Of a stretch of DNA of 64,000 nt, positions 26,684 through 37,331 are shown in pieces. Position 1 is the stretch's first letter, and the number at the start of each line of letters is the position of its first letter. Made by a program: the position numbers and the translations under genes. The DNA comes from Pseudoxanthomonas composti (GTDB taxonomy: Bacteria; Pseudomonadota; Gammaproteobacteria; Xanthomonadales; Xanthomonadaceae). The notes below the pieces were generated by a model that was not told the DNA's origin, ran no database searches, and saw only the letters and a list, made by a program, of their open reading frames with translations. Where the stretch lies: positions 434,001-498,000 of the forward strand of contig NZ_SAWZ01000001.1 in the NCBI RefSeq assembly GCF_004122095.1. The letters run 5' to 3'.

Positions 26684-28254
26684 CGGCCGCGCCGGCCTGG
26701 CGCGCACGGCTGGGCAACGCCCTTGCGCTGGTCGGGCTGCTGGCCTGCGTGCTGGCACTCGCCAGCCTGCATCGCTTCGAGCCGCCCGATGCGCGGCCGC
26801 TGCGGGCCTGGACAGCGGCCCTGCTTGCAACTGGCTACCTCGCCTGGATCGCGATGATCTGCTGGCGCGGACGGGCGCCATCGGGCCAGGTCGACCCGGA
26901 CGGCTCGACATGGATCGTGGCCTATGCAAGCCAGACCGGATACGCCCTGGCATTGGCCGAGCGCAGCTGCGATGCCTTGAGGCAGGGCGGTGCGCAGGCC
27001 CAGCTGCTACCGGTGGAGGCCCTGACGGTGAGTCAACTACGGCAGGCGCGCGTGCTGTTCGTGGTCAGCACCACCGGCGAAGGCGATGCACCGGACCACG
27101 CCCTGGGCATGTTGCCGATGCTCGCCGGCGACGGGCTGGACCTGGCCTGCCTGCGTTACGCGGTGCTGGCCTTGGGCGATCGCGCCTACTCGCAGTTCTG
27201 CGCTTTCGGCCGCGCGCTGGATGCGCGTCTGCAGCAGCTGAGGGCCAAGCCGCTGTTCGATCGGGTGGAGGTGGACAACGCCGACGATGCCGCCCTGCGC
27301 CACTGGCAGCATCACCTGAGCGTGTTGACCGGCGACACCGCGCAGGCGGACTGGAGCTCGCCCGATTACCAGGCCTGGCCGCTGCTGGCCCGCCGACAGC
27401 TCAACCCCGGCAGCCCCGGGGCCGGGGCGTGGCTGATCGAGTTGGCGCCATCGCCGCAGGCGCACTGGCAGGCCGGCGATATCGCCGAGATCGGCCCACG
27501 CCATGACCCGACGCAGGTCGAGGCCTGGCTGGCGCGGCACCGCCTGTCGGAGCAGGCCACGCCCGCGCTGCGCCAAGCCCTGGCCGGCAAGCAACTGCCC
27601 GAGGCCTGCGAGGACGGCCACCTGGCATCGCTCACCGACAGCCTGCCGCCCCTGCCGCATCGCGAGTACTCCATCGCCTCGCTTCCCGCCGACGGCTGCC
27701 TGCAGCTGCTGGTGCGCCGCATGCAGCAGGCCGATGGCCGGCTGGGGCTAGGCAGCGGCTGGCTGACCGCGCACGCGGCGATCGGACAGGACATCGCCGT
27801 GCGCCTGCGTCGCAACCCGGGCTTCCATGTGCCTGACGATGCACGCCCCCTGATCCTGATCGGCAACGGCACCGGCATGGCCGGCCTGCGCGCCCTGCTG
27901 CGCGAGCGCGAGGCACGCCGCGCCCATCGCAACTGGCTGCTGTTTGGCGAACGCACCCGCCAGTTCGACTGCTTCTTCGAAGACGAGCTGCTGCGCTGGC
28001 AACACGGCGGACACCTGGCGCGGCTGGACCTGGCGTTCTCGCGCGATCCGCCGCAGCGGGTCTACGTGCAGGACAAGCTGCGCCAGGCGGCCGATGAGCT
28101 GCGGAACTGGGTGGACGAGGGCGCGGCCATCTACGTCTGCGGCAGCCTGGCCGGCATGGCCCCGGCCGTGGATGCCGAACTACGGGCCATCCTGGGCGAT
28201 GCTGGCCTGCAGCAGCTGCGCGCGCAGGGCCGGTACCGGCGCGACGTCTACTGA
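26674..28254 (+). CDS. Membrane-anchored flavodoxin-NADPH reductase (CysJ/CPR-like)
   Basis: 526 residues. Two N-terminal membrane helices (about 14-33 and 44-62), then a flavodoxin domain starting IVAYASQTGYALALA (about 83) with VVSTTGEGDAP, and a ferredoxin-reductase part with the FAD motif REYSIAS and the nucleotide site LILIGNGTGMAGLR, ending IYVCGSLAGMAPAV and YRRDVY. It resembles sulfite reductase flavoprotein but has a shortened connecting domain and membrane anchors. In this Fur-linked cluster it probably moves electrons from NADPH to the membrane for siderophore-iron reduction. Confidence 0.9.
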   Translation: MRVTAAPAWRARLGNALALVGLLACVLALASLHRFEPPDARPLRAWTAALLATGYLAWIAMICWRGRAPSGQVDPDGSTWIVAYASQTGYALALAERSCDALRQGGAQAQLLPVEALTVSQLRQARVLFVVSTTGEGDAPDHALGMLPMLAGDGLDLACLRYAVLALGDRAYSQFCAFGRALDARLQQLRAKPLFDRVEVDNADDAALRHWQHHLSVLTGDTAQADWSSPDYQAWPLLARRQLNPGSPGAGAWLIELAPSPQAHWQAGDIAEIGPRHDPTQVEAWLARHRLSEQATPALRQALAGKQLPEACEDGHLASLTDSLPPLPHREYSIASLPADGCLQLLVRRMQQADGRLGLGSGWLTAHAAIGQDIAVRLRRNPGFHVPDDARPLILIGNGTGMAGLRALLREREARRAHRNWLLFGERTRQFDCFFEDELLRWQHGGHLARLDLAFSRDPPQRVYVQDKLRQAADELRNWVDEGAAIYVCGSLAGMAPAVDAELRAILGDAGLQQLRAQGRYRRDVY

Positions 28255-28853
28255 AGCCCCTCCTGGGCCGGGGCCAGCGGCGTCAGGCGCATGGCCAGCA
28301 GTTGCCCGCCACCGTCCAGCATGTACCGCGAGCGCGTCTGCCCGCCGACCAGCAGCGCAGTATCGCCCTGCCACAGCGGCGGCAGGCCGGTGCTCCTGTC
28401 GAACTGCGCCTGTCCGGACATCAGATGCAGCGCCCAGGTTTCTCCCGGCGCGGTGAAGAACAGCATCGACCCCACCAGCGGACGCACCAGCAACTCGGCG
28501 CCGATGCGGTCGCGGCGCCACATCAGGTTGAAGTCGTGGGTCGGCCCATCGATGAGTTCCCCGCGCAGGGCGCGCTCGCCGGCAAAGCGATGGCGCTCGC
28601 CGGGCAGGGTCAGCAGCGCCGCTTCCCCGTCATCGAAGGCCAGCCGCACGCCCTGCCCCTGCAGCAGCACCAGTTCGCGGTCCACGCCGTCGAACGTGGA
28701 GAACGCGGCGCTGTGTTCGATCTCGGCAATGGACAGGCGCCAGTCCCAGTCCTCGGACGGATGCGAGCGGGCGATCTCGCGGGTCCAGCCCAGGCCGTTC
28801 TTCCAGCGCTCGCGGCGGTAGTCGTTGGCGGGAATGACGCGTGAGTCGGACAT
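28248..28853 (-). CDS. HutD/Ves family cupin protein
   Basis: 201 residues from ATG at 28853 (28880 is an alternative). Conserved starts IPANDYRRERWKNGLGWTREIA and WDWRLSIAEIEHSAAFSTFDGVDRELVLLQG mark the HutD/Ves family of double-stranded beta-helix proteins. HutD is associated with histidine degradation in some bacteria, but no hut genes are here, and Ves-type members have no settled role. Its 3' end overlaps the convergent reductase gene by seven bases. Confidence 0.88.
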   Translation of the reverse strand: MSDSRVIPANDYRRERWKNGLGWTREIARSHPSEDWDWRLSIAEIEHSAAFSTFDGVDRELVLLQGQGVRLAFDDGEAALLTLPGERHRFAGERALRGELIDGPTHDFNLMWRRDRIGAELLVRPLVGSMLFFTAPGETWALHLMSGQAQFDRSTGLPPLWQGDTALLVGGQTRSRYMLDGGGQLLAMRLTPLAPAQEGLQ

Positions 28854-28928
28854 GGCGGGCATCGACGATGGCAGCGCCACAGTCTAGGGCGCATCGGCCC
28901 TGACAGCCGCGCGAGGCGTTGCCGGCGC

Positions 28929-28973
28929 CAAAAAAGACATCGCCCGCGGCGCATCCTGCGTCGCGGGCGATGG
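28929..28973 (-). terminator. Rho-independent terminator of comEA-like gene
   Basis: An 11-bp stem (CATCGCCCGCG and complement, 28938-28948 and 28962-28972) is followed on the minus strand by six T (28930-28935). It lies about 170 bases past the helix-hairpin-helix gene's stop. Confidence 0.8.
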
Positions 28974-29141
28974 CACGTCCCTGTTGGCGTCCTGCCGGAC
29001 GATTCCGGCTTCCTGCCCGAGATCCGCCAGTCCAAAGCGGTTCGTACATCCGTGTCGGCGCTCCGTGCCTGTCCCCTGGGCTTCCTGCCCTCTTACGATG
29101 CGGCCAGTTCCTGTGGCACGCCTCGTGGGTCCCTGCAACCC

Positions 29142-29477
29142 TCAGCGGCGAACGACCGGCTTCGCTGCCTGGGCCGACGCGGCCGCCTTCTTGGGCGTGG
29201 CCACGCTGCGACCCACTTCGATGCGGTCGCGGTTCTTCTCGATGGTCTTCAGTCCGATCCCCTTGACCATCGCCAGTTCTTCGGCGCTCTTGAACGGGCC
29301 GTTGGCCTTGCGGTAGGCCACGATGGCCTGCGCCTTGCTCGGCCCGATGTTGACCAGCACGGCATCCAGGGTGCTGGCATCGGCGGTATTGATGTTGACC
29401 TTGTCGGCGGCGTAGGCGCTGGTGGCCAGCAGCAGCGACAGAATCAGCGACTTCAGAACAATGGCGAACGATTTCAT
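29142..29477 (-). CDS. comEA: ComEA-type helix-hairpin-helix DNA-binding protein
   Basis: 111 residues. A signal peptide (cut after AYA) is followed by the ComEA core VNINTADASTLDAVLVNIGPSKAQAIVAYRKANG and VKGIGLKTIEKNRDRI (in pieces), i.e. two helix-hairpin-helix motifs that bind DNA non-specifically. The C-terminus is Lys/Ala-rich. Exported ComEA in Gram-negatives holds incoming DNA in the periplasm during natural transformation. It is a single gene with its own terminator. Confidence 0.9.
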   Translation of the reverse strand: MKSFAIVLKSLILSLLLATSAYAADKVNINTADASTLDAVLVNIGPSKAQAIVAYRKANGPFKSAEELAMVKGIGLKTIEKNRDRIEVGRSVATPKKAAASAQAAKPVVRR

Positions 29478-29734
29478 TGCGACACTCCTTGTGCGATGAG
29501 GATGGTTGCTGCCGGTGTCCGGGGTTTCCCTTTGTGCCGGTGAGTCCAGTGTGCGTTCGACGATGGGGCCAAGATATCGCCCGCCTTCCCGCCGGTCTGC
29601 AGGATTTGCACCCGGCCGCGCGTAGGAAATTTCCTACCCAGCCGCTAGCGGGCCGCCGGCGGTTCGCCTCCCCCTGTTCAAGGCCCCGCGCCGGCACGCG
29701 GTAAAATGGCGGTTTGGCCGGATTGGAGTTGACC

Positions 29735-31228
29735 TTGGACAGCGCACGCCTAGACCGTTACGTGGCCCGGAAGTGGGATGAGGAAATCGTCCCGCAGCTG
29801 GTCGAGTACATCCGCATCCCCAACAAGTCGCCGATGTTCGACGCCGACTGGGTGGCCAACGGCTACATGGCGCAGGCAGTGAAGCTGATGGAGTCCTGGG
29901 CCCGCGCCCAGGCCATCGCCGGGATGCAGGTCGAGGTGATCGAGCTGGAAGGCCGCACCCCGCTGATCTTCGTGGAAATCCCCGCCTCGGGCCAGGGCAC
30001 GGGCGATGACACCATCCTGCTGTACGGCCACCTGGACAAGCAGCCGGAAATGACCGGCTGGGACGAGGACCTGGGCCCGTGGAAGCCGATGCTGAAGGAC
30101 GACCGCCTGTACGGCCGCGGCGGCGCCGACGATGGCTATGCGATCTACGGTTCGCTGACCGCGGTCATGGCCTTGCAGGAGCAGGGCCTGCCGCATGCGC
30201 GCTGCGTGATCCTGATCGAGGCCTGCGAGGAATCGGGCAGCTACGACCTGCCGGCCTACGTGGACCACCTGGCCGCGCGGATCGGCCAGCCCTCGCTGGT
30301 GGTGTGCCTGGACTCGGGCTGCGCCAACTACGACCAGCTGTGGTGCACGACCTCGCTGCGCGGCCTGACCGGCGGCAACTTCTCCGTCAAGGTGCTCGAA
30401 GAGGGCGTGCATTCCGGCGATGCCTCCGGCGTGGTGCCGTCCAGCTTCCGCCTGCTGCGCCAGCTGCTCTCGCGCATCGAGGACGAGAACACCGGCCGCA
30501 TCCTGCTGGAAGGCCTGCACGTGGAGATCCCGGCCGAGCGCCTGCAGCAGGCCCAGCGCGCGGCCGAGGTGGTCGATACCGCCATCTACGACAAGTTTCC
30601 GCTGGTCGATGGCCTGAAGCCGATGAACCAGGACCTCACCGAGCTGGTGCTCAACCGCACCTGGCGCCCGGCGCTGTCGGTCACCGGCGTGGACGGCATG
30701 CCGCCGCTGGCCTCGGCCGGCAACGTGCTGCGCCCGCATACGGCGGTGAAGCTGTCGCTGCGACTGCCGCCCACGGCCGATGGCAAGCGCTGCGGCGAAC
30801 TGCTCAAGGACGCCTTGCTGCGCGATCCGCCCAATGGCGCGCAGGTCACGCTGGACCTGGAGAAGGCGTCCAGCGGCTGGAATGCGCCGGCCCTGGCGCC
30901 GTGGCTGGAAAGCGCCATCGACCAGGCCAGCCAGGCGTTCTTCGGCAAGCCGGCGATGTACATGGGCGAAGGCGGCTCGATCCCCTTCATGGGCATGCTG
31001 GGCGAAAAATTCCCCGGCGCGCAGTTCATGATCACCGGCGTGCTGGGGCCTCACTCCAATGCCCATGGCCCCAACGAGTTCCTGCACATCCCCATGGGCA
31101 AGCGCGTGACTGCCTGCGTGTCCAAGGTCATCTCCGAGCACCACGCTGCCAGCGTGCGCGGGGAGACCAGCGGCTCGCCGGTGGCCGCAGACAGCGGCAC
31201 CCGCCATGGCGACCACGGCTGCTGTTGA
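29735..31228 (+). CDS. M20 family metallopeptidase (dipeptidase-like)
   Basis: 497 residues from TTG at 29735, with GGAG seven bases upstream; other in-frame TTG codons at 29714-29729 are possible, and no ATG is. M20 metal-site motifs are present: LLYGHLDKQP, GRGGADDGYA, ILIEACEESGS and, near the C-terminus, GPHSNAHGPNEFLHI. The length and the inserted dimerisation domain match M20 peptidases of the carnosinase/CNDP type rather than short amidases. The C-terminal 30 residues (Ser/Gly/His-rich, ending CC) are unusual. Cytoplasmic peptide breakdown is likely. Confidence 0.9.
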   Translation: MDSARLDRYVARKWDEEIVPQLVEYIRIPNKSPMFDADWVANGYMAQAVKLMESWARAQAIAGMQVEVIELEGRTPLIFVEIPASGQGTGDDTILLYGHLDKQPEMTGWDEDLGPWKPMLKDDRLYGRGGADDGYAIYGSLTAVMALQEQGLPHARCVILIEACEESGSYDLPAYVDHLAARIGQPSLVVCLDSGCANYDQLWCTTSLRGLTGGNFSVKVLEEGVHSGDASGVVPSSFRLLRQLLSRIEDENTGRILLEGLHVEIPAERLQQAQRAAEVVDTAIYDKFPLVDGLKPMNQDLTELVLNRTWRPALSVTGVDGMPPLASAGNVLRPHTAVKLSLRLPPTADGKRCGELLKDALLRDPPNGAQVTLDLEKASSGWNAPALAPWLESAIDQASQAFFGKPAMYMGEGGSIPFMGMLGEKFPGAQFMITGVLGPHSNAHGPNEFLHIPMGKRVTACVSKVISEHHAASVRGETSGSPVAADSGTRHGDHGCC

Positions 31229-31259
31229 GCGCGCAGCGCCCGTTCCATCGAGGTGAAGC

Positions 31260-31285
31260 GAAACGGCCGCACCCGCGGCCGTTTT
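31260..31285 (+). terminator. Rho-independent terminator after M20 peptidase
   Basis: AAACGGCCGC and GCGGCCGTTT pair around ACCC, followed by T residues, 33 bases past the stop codon. Confidence 0.85.
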
Positions 31286-31346
31286 CACGTCTGCACGTCG
31301 GCGGCTTTGCCAGGCTTGCGATCCAATCGCCCCTCGATGTTCCGCA

Positions 31347-31619
31347 ATGGATAATCTGTTCGGTAGCCACAGCTGGCTCTACATCATCCTGGTCGGGTTC
31401 GTGGTCGGCCTGCTGGCCCGCTTCATCACCCCGCACAACGCGCGCATCGGCTGCCTGCTGACCATCGTGCTGGGCATCGCCGGTGCCGTGCTGGCCGGCT
31501 GGTTTGGGCGCTACATGGGTTGGTACGCGGCTGGCGAGCCGGCCGGCTTCATCGGCGCCCTGATCGGCGCGGTGGTCATCCTGGGGCTGACCAGCCTGTT
31601 CTCCCGGCCGCGGCGCTGA
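31347..31619 (+). CDS. GlsB/YeaQ/YmgE family small membrane protein
   Basis: 90 residues, three hydrophobic helices: LYIILVGFVVGLLARFI, IGCLLTIVLGIAGAVLAGWFG and AGFIGALIGAVVILGLTSLF, with the Gly-rich spacing and short basic tail (SRPRR) of the YeaQ/GlsB stress-response family. Its molecular role is unknown; relatives are induced by osmotic or general stress. Single gene. Confidence 0.9.
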   Translation: MDNLFGSHSWLYIILVGFVVGLLARFITPHNARIGCLLTIVLGIAGAVLAGWFGRYMGWYAAGEPAGFIGALIGAVVILGLTSLFSRPRR

Positions 31620-31724
31620 CGCCTGCGCGGAGATCCATCAGGCCACCATCAGCTGACCAAGCAGATGCGCCGTGCTCGATCGGCAAGCGCCCATCACCCC
31701 GCGGCAGCGGCCTGGCACGCCTGA

Positions 31725-31790
31725 CTCCGGGCGAAAGCTTCTTCGCTGAAGTATCGGAAGATGAAGCTTTACCGGTGAAATGTGGCGGGT
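31725..31790 (+). repeat. Degenerate REP-like remnant
   Basis: AAGCTTCTTCGCTGAA and GAAGCTTTACCGGTGAA recall the core of the REP-like units (GGGGCTTTACCGGTAAAGCC) but the outer arms are lost. It precedes the dispersed element in the 600-bp gap. Confidence 0.4.
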
Positions 31791-31791
31791 C

Positions 31792-32050
31792 GCGCAAAGC
31801 AGACTCCGCCAACCAGCCTGGCCCGGGGCCAGCACGCGACCTGATGGACCTGACGTCCTTCGATCCAACGCCAGAAAAGCTGAGGGGAGCGGCAGCATGC
31901 CGTAGGGTGGATGACGCTCCTCCATCCACCACGCCGGGAACGCCGAGGAACCGGGCACCTGCAGCAGCGGTACAGCGACCAATCGTCGCGGCCAGCGAGG
32001 CAGGAAGCCAAGCGCCTCAAGGCAGCGCAGGAGGCCCTGACCGAGGCAAG
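31792..32050 (+). repeat. Dispersed modular element, copy A
   Basis: Three blocks match, in the same order, the reverse complement of 50526-50841: 31792-31825 (GCAGACTCCGCCAA core), 31849-31882 (CCTGATGGACCTGA core) and 31957-32047 (GCGAGGCAGGAAGCC and CAAGCGCCTCAAGGCAG). Between the second and third block copy A has an insert with a GGTGGATG/CATCCACC hairpin (31906-31930) that copy B lacks. No protein is encoded. Confidence 0.75.
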
Positions 32051-32137
32051 ACCAGCTACCGGCCAAACAAGCGCTGTCCTCCTGAGGTGGTGAATGCACC
32101 GGCGTTGCACCACGCCATTCAAGTCGAGATGGCATCA

Positions 32138-32168
32138 AGAAAAAGGCCCGCATCGCTGCGGGCCTTGG
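32138..32168 (-). terminator. Rho-independent terminator of xanB
   Basis: AAGGCCCGCA and TGCGGGCCTT pair around a 4-base loop; on the minus strand the stem is followed by T residues (TTTTTC). It lies about 56 bases past the xanB stop codon. Confidence 0.85.
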
Positions 32169-32223
32169 CTCATCTCGGGCTTGGATCAACGGATGGCGGC
32201 GATGACGCGCCGCACCCGGCTAC

Positions 32224-33630
32224 TCAGTTGCTGCGGCCGTAAACGTCCTCGAAGCGCACGATGTCGTCTTCGCCCAGATAGCTGCCGGACTGCACTTCGA
32301 TCAGCTCCAGCGGCACCTTGCCCGGGTTCTCCAGGCGGTGGGTCACGCCCAGCGGGATGTAGGTGCTCTGGTTCTCCGACAGCAGCAAGGTGTCATCGCC
32401 GCGGGTGACCTTGGCCGTGCCGCTGACCACGATCCAGTGCTCGGCACGATGGTGGTGCATCTGCAGGCTCAGCGACGCGCCGGGGTTGACGGTGATGCGC
32501 TTGACCTGGAAGCGCGCGCCCATGTCGATGGAGTCGTAGGCACCCCAGGGGCGATACACCTTACGGTGCAGGGCCGCCTGCGAGCGCTGGTCGTGCTTGA
32601 GCTGGGCCACGACTTTCTTGACCTCCTGCACGCGGTCCTTCTTGGCGACCAGGATGGCGTCGTCGGTCTCCACAACCACCACGTCCTCCACGCCCACCAG
32701 GGCCACCAGGCCTTCGGCGTGGACGTAGTTGTTGCGGCTCTCCACCGAGATCACATCGCCCACGCAGACATTGCCGTTGGCGTCGTGGTCGGCCACGTCG
32801 TACAGCGCCGACCAGGAGCCGACATCGTTCCAGCCCACGTCGATCGGCAGCACCTTGGCATCGGCGGTCTTTTCCATCACCGCGTAGTCGATCGAATCGG
32901 ACGGCGAGGCGGCAAACGCCGCCTTGTCCAGGCGGATGAAATCGCCATCGCGCGTGCCTGCGGACAGCGCCTGCTTGACCGCCTCGACCATCGCCGGCTG
33001 GAACTTCTGCAGTTCCTCGATATAGCGGCTGGCCTTGAACAGGAACATGCCGCTGTTCCAGTAATAGCCGCCTTCGGCCAGGTACTGGGCCGCGGTCTGC
33101 GCGTCGGGCTTCTCGACGAAGCGCTGCACCGGCACCACGCCATGGCCGGCGCCGGCCTGGATGTAACCGAAGCCGGTTTCCGGGGCGTCGGGCACCACGC
33201 CGAAGGTCACCAGCGCGCCCGCCTCGGCGGCGGCGCTGGCCGACTCCACCGCGTTGCGGAAGGCTTCGGCATTGGCGATGACGTGATCCGACGGCAGCAC
33301 CAGCAGCAGCGGATCGGTGCCGCCTTCCAGCGCGCACAGGGCCGCGGCGGCGATGGCCGGCGCGGTGTTCTTGGCCACCGGCTCCAGCAGGATCTTCGGC
33401 GTCGGCGCCTTGATCTGGCGCAGCTGCTCGGCCACCAGGAAACGGTGGTCTTCGTTGGCCACCACGATCGGCGCCAGCGAGGTCAGCGGCTCGACCCGCT
33501 TCCAGGTGGTCTGCACCATGGTGTCGTCGCTTCCCAGGGGCAGGAACTGCTTGGGATAGGCCTCGCGCGACAGCGGCCACAGGCGGGTGCCGGAACCACC
33601 GGAAAGCAGAACGGGCTGCAGCTCGGACAT
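32224..33630 (-). CDS. xanB: Mannose-1-phosphate guanylyltransferase / mannose-6-phosphate isomerase
   Basis: 468 residues. N-terminal nucleotidyltransferase with [21 protein letters not shown], the FVEKPDA motif and a C-terminal cupin isomerase domain with [20 protein letters not shown]. The bifunctional enzyme converts fructose-6-phosphate to mannose-6-phosphate and mannose-1-phosphate to GDP-mannose, feeding xanthan-like exopolysaccharide, LPS or other mannose glycans. xanA (phosphoglucomutase/phosphomannomutase), often its neighbour in Xanthomonas, is not next to it here. It is divergent from amgK. Confidence 0.95.
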   Translation of the reverse strand: MSELQPVLLSGGSGTRLWPLSREAYPKQFLPLGSDDTMVQTTWKRVEPLTSLAPIVVANEDHRFLVAEQLRQIKAPTPKILLEPVAKNTAPAIAAAALCALEGGTDPLLLVLPSDHVIANAEAFRNAVESASAAAEAGALVTFGVVPDAPETGFGYIQAGAGHGVVPVQRFVEKPDAQTAAQYLAEGGYYWNSGMFLFKASRYIEELQKFQPAMVEAVKQALSAGTRDGDFIRLDKAAFAASPSDSIDYAVMEKTADAKVLPIDVGWNDVGSWSALYDVADHDANGNVCVGDVISVESRNNYVHAEGLVALVGVEDVVVVETDDAILVAKKDRVQEVKKVVAQLKHDQRSQAALHRKVYRPWGAYDSIDMGARFQVKRITVNPGASLSLQMHHHRAEHWIVVSGTAKVTRGDDTLLLSENQSTYIPLGVTHRLENPGKVPLELIEVQSGSYLGEDDIVRFEDVYGRSN

Positions 33631-33703
33631 AGGGGCTCGATCCTGAAATGGGGGCCACGGAGTGTACCCTTAACATTTGCAGCGCCAGATGAAAGCAGTC
33701 CTG

Positions 33704-35421
<1,718 letters not shown>

Positions 35422-35442
35422 GCGCCATCGCGCGGTCAGGCT

Positions 35443-36138
35443 TCAGCGTGGCCCCAGCACCTGCCGCAGGAACGGCACCGTGACCCGGCGCTGGGCCGCC
35501 AGCGAGGCCCGGTCCAGCTGATCCAGCAGCCGGACCAGGTGCTCCAGCTCGCGCCCGGTGCGGCTGAGCAACCAGTCGATCGCCGCCGGCTCCAGCACCA
35601 GCCCGCGACGCTGGGCGCGGTCGCGCAGGACCTCGGCACGGCCGGCATCGTCCAGCACCGGCAGCGCGGCGCGCGCGCACTGCTGCAGGCGCGAGCGCAG
35701 GTCCGGCAACACCAGGCCGATCTCGTGCGGCAGGTCCACGGCCGTGTACAGCACGCCGATGCCCGCGGCACGCGCGCGGTTGTGGAAATCGAACAGCGCG
35801 ATCTCATCGGCGCGCTCGCCGGCAATGGCTTCCAGCCCGTCCAGTGCGACCAGGTCGAAAGACTCCTGCCCTTCCAGCAGCTGCGCCAGGTGTCCCCGCG
35901 CGGCCATCAGCGGCACGTAGCTGGCCGCACGCCCGGCCTGCTGCGCGACCGCGCAGGTGGCCAGGGCCAGGTGGGTCTTGCCGGTGCCGTGCGCACCGGC
36001 CAGGTACAGCCAGTCGGCCTCCGCCGCCAAGGCCAGGGCGCGCAGCTGCGCCAGCAGCCCTTCCGGCGGCGCGATAAAGGTCTCCAGGCGCTGGTCCGGC
36101 GTGGAGCGCAGGGCCAGCGGCAACTGCGGGATGCTCAC
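35443..36138 (-). CDS. hda: Hda, DnaA regulatory inactivator
   Basis: 231 residues from GTG at 36138, which overlaps the upstream gene's stop as GTGA. The beta-clamp binding motif QLPLAL is at residues 5-10, Walker A GAHGTGKT at 48-55, and DLVALDGLEAIAGE is Walker B; an AAA+ lid follows. Hda on the sliding clamp promotes DnaA-ATP hydrolysis after initiation. The frame runs open upstream into the perM gene, but the clamp motif and family length fix this start. Confidence 0.92.
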   Translation of the reverse strand: MSIPQLPLALRSTPDQRLETFIAPPEGLLAQLRALALAAEADWLYLAGAHGTGKTHLALATCAVAQQAGRAASYVPLMAARGHLAQLLEGQESFDLVALDGLEAIAGERADEIALFDFHNRARAAGIGVLYTAVDLPHEIGLVLPDLRSRLQQCARAALPVLDDAGRAEVLRDRAQRRGLVLEPAAIDWLLSRTGRELEHLVRLLDQLDRASLAAQRRVTVPFLRQVLGPR

Positions 36139-37304
36139 GCCTGCGGCGGCTCCTGGCCGGGAACGGGCGCCTGCGCGGCTGCGTCCTTGTCCAGATATGG
36201 GTCCAGCAGGATGGTCGGATGTCCGCCCGAGTACAGTTGGCTGGCGGTGTAGCGCTGGTGCGCGTAGCGCAGCAGCACGTTCACCACCGCCGCCATCGGC
36301 AGCGCCAGCAACATGCCCAGGAAGCCGAACAGCTGGCCGCCGGCAAGCACCGCGAAGATCACCGCCACCGGATGCAGGCCGATGCGGTCGCCCACCAGCT
36401 TGGGCGTCAGCCAGTAGCTCTCGATTACCTGGCCGATGCCGAACACCACCAGCACCAGCGCCACGTGCTTGAAATCGCCGTACTGCATCAGCGCGGCCAC
36501 CACGCCCATCAGCACGCCACTGGCCGGCCCCAGGTACGGCACGAAGGTCAGCAGGCCGGCGATCAGTCCGATCAGGATGCCCAGGTCCAGGCCCACGCCC
36601 CACAGGCCCACGCCATACATCACGCCCAGGATCACCATGACCAGGAACTGGCCGCGCAGGAACCCGCCCAGCACATAGCTGGACTCGCTGGCCAGCTGGG
36701 TGACCGTGGCCACGTAGGCGCGCGGGATGGCCAGGGACACCCGCCCCACCATCAGGTCCCAGTCGCGCAGGAAGAAGAAGGTGATCACCGGGATCAGCAC
36801 GATGTTGGCCACCCAGCCGAACAGGGCGAAGCCCGAGCGCGAGATGTAGGCCAGCACCGTGGTCGCCATGCCGCCGGCGCGCTCCCAGTTGCTGCGCACC
36901 AGCTCCATGATGTGCGGCAGGTCCAGGTAGTCGGAGATCTTCACCCCGACCCGGCGCTCCACCCAGGGAATGGCCGTGCCCAGCAACCAGTCGCGGTAGC
37001 GCGGGGTCTGCTCGACCAGGGTGCGGATCTGCTCCTCGATGGCCGGCACCAGGATCAGCATCAGCACCACCACCAGCACCACCATCAGGATGAACACCAG
37101 GATCACGCCGGTATTGCGCGACAGGCCGCGTTCTTCCAGCCGATCGACCAGCGGGTCGCCCATCCAGCCCAGCAGCAGCGACACCGCAAACGGGGTGAGC
37201 ACCGGCGACAGCAGCCAGACCAGCCACAGCACGCCCAGCGCAATGGCGACCCACTGCAGGCGGCGCAGGAACAGGGCAATTTCCAGCTGCGGATTTTCGA
37301 TCAT
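36135..37304 (-). CDS. PerM / AI-2E family transporter
   Basis: 389 residues, eight likely membrane helices: a first pair (16-60), a third (about 65-85), a periplasmic/cytoplasmic insert (about 90-150), then GLDLGILIGLIAGLLTFVPYLGPASG, the conserved LTFVPYLGP signature, and ALPMAAVVNVLLRYA near the end. The family exports small molecules or acts in Na+/H+ exchange; TqsA-type AI-2 transport is not established for this branch. The DUF2066-perM-hda order divergent to purM-purN is conserved in Gammaproteobacteria. Confidence 0.92.
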   Translation of the reverse strand: MIENPQLEIALFLRRLQWVAIALGVLWLVWLLSPVLTPFAVSLLLGWMGDPLVDRLEERGLSRNTGVILVFILMVVLVVVLMLILVPAIEEQIRTLVEQTPRYRDWLLGTAIPWVERRVGVKISDYLDLPHIMELVRSNWERAGGMATTVLAYISRSGFALFGWVANIVLIPVITFFFLRDWDLMVGRVSLAIPRAYVATVTQLASESSYVLGGFLRGQFLVMVILGVMYGVGLWGVGLDLGILIGLIAGLLTFVPYLGPASGVLMGVVAALMQYGDFKHVALVLVVFGIGQVIESYWLTPKLVGDRIGLHPVAVIFAVLAGGQLFGFLGMLLALPMAAVVNVLLRYAHQRYTASQLYSGGHPTILLDPYLDKDAAAQAPVPGQEPPQA

Positions 37305-37331
37305 GGGGGTCTTCAGTGGAGGGGGTCAGGA

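Noticed and set aside
31620..32223. Open frames in the gap between the YeaQ-type gene and xanB (for example 31520-32242 and 31638-32189)
   Set aside because: They run through repeat-derived sequence and terminator hairpins on both strands, with no ribosome site or recognisable domain.
35443..37254. A 603-residue fusion of a P-loop protein with a membrane-like region
   Set aside because: The frame is open upstream of hda only because it runs out of frame through perM; the clamp motif and GTGA overlap set the hda start at 36138.
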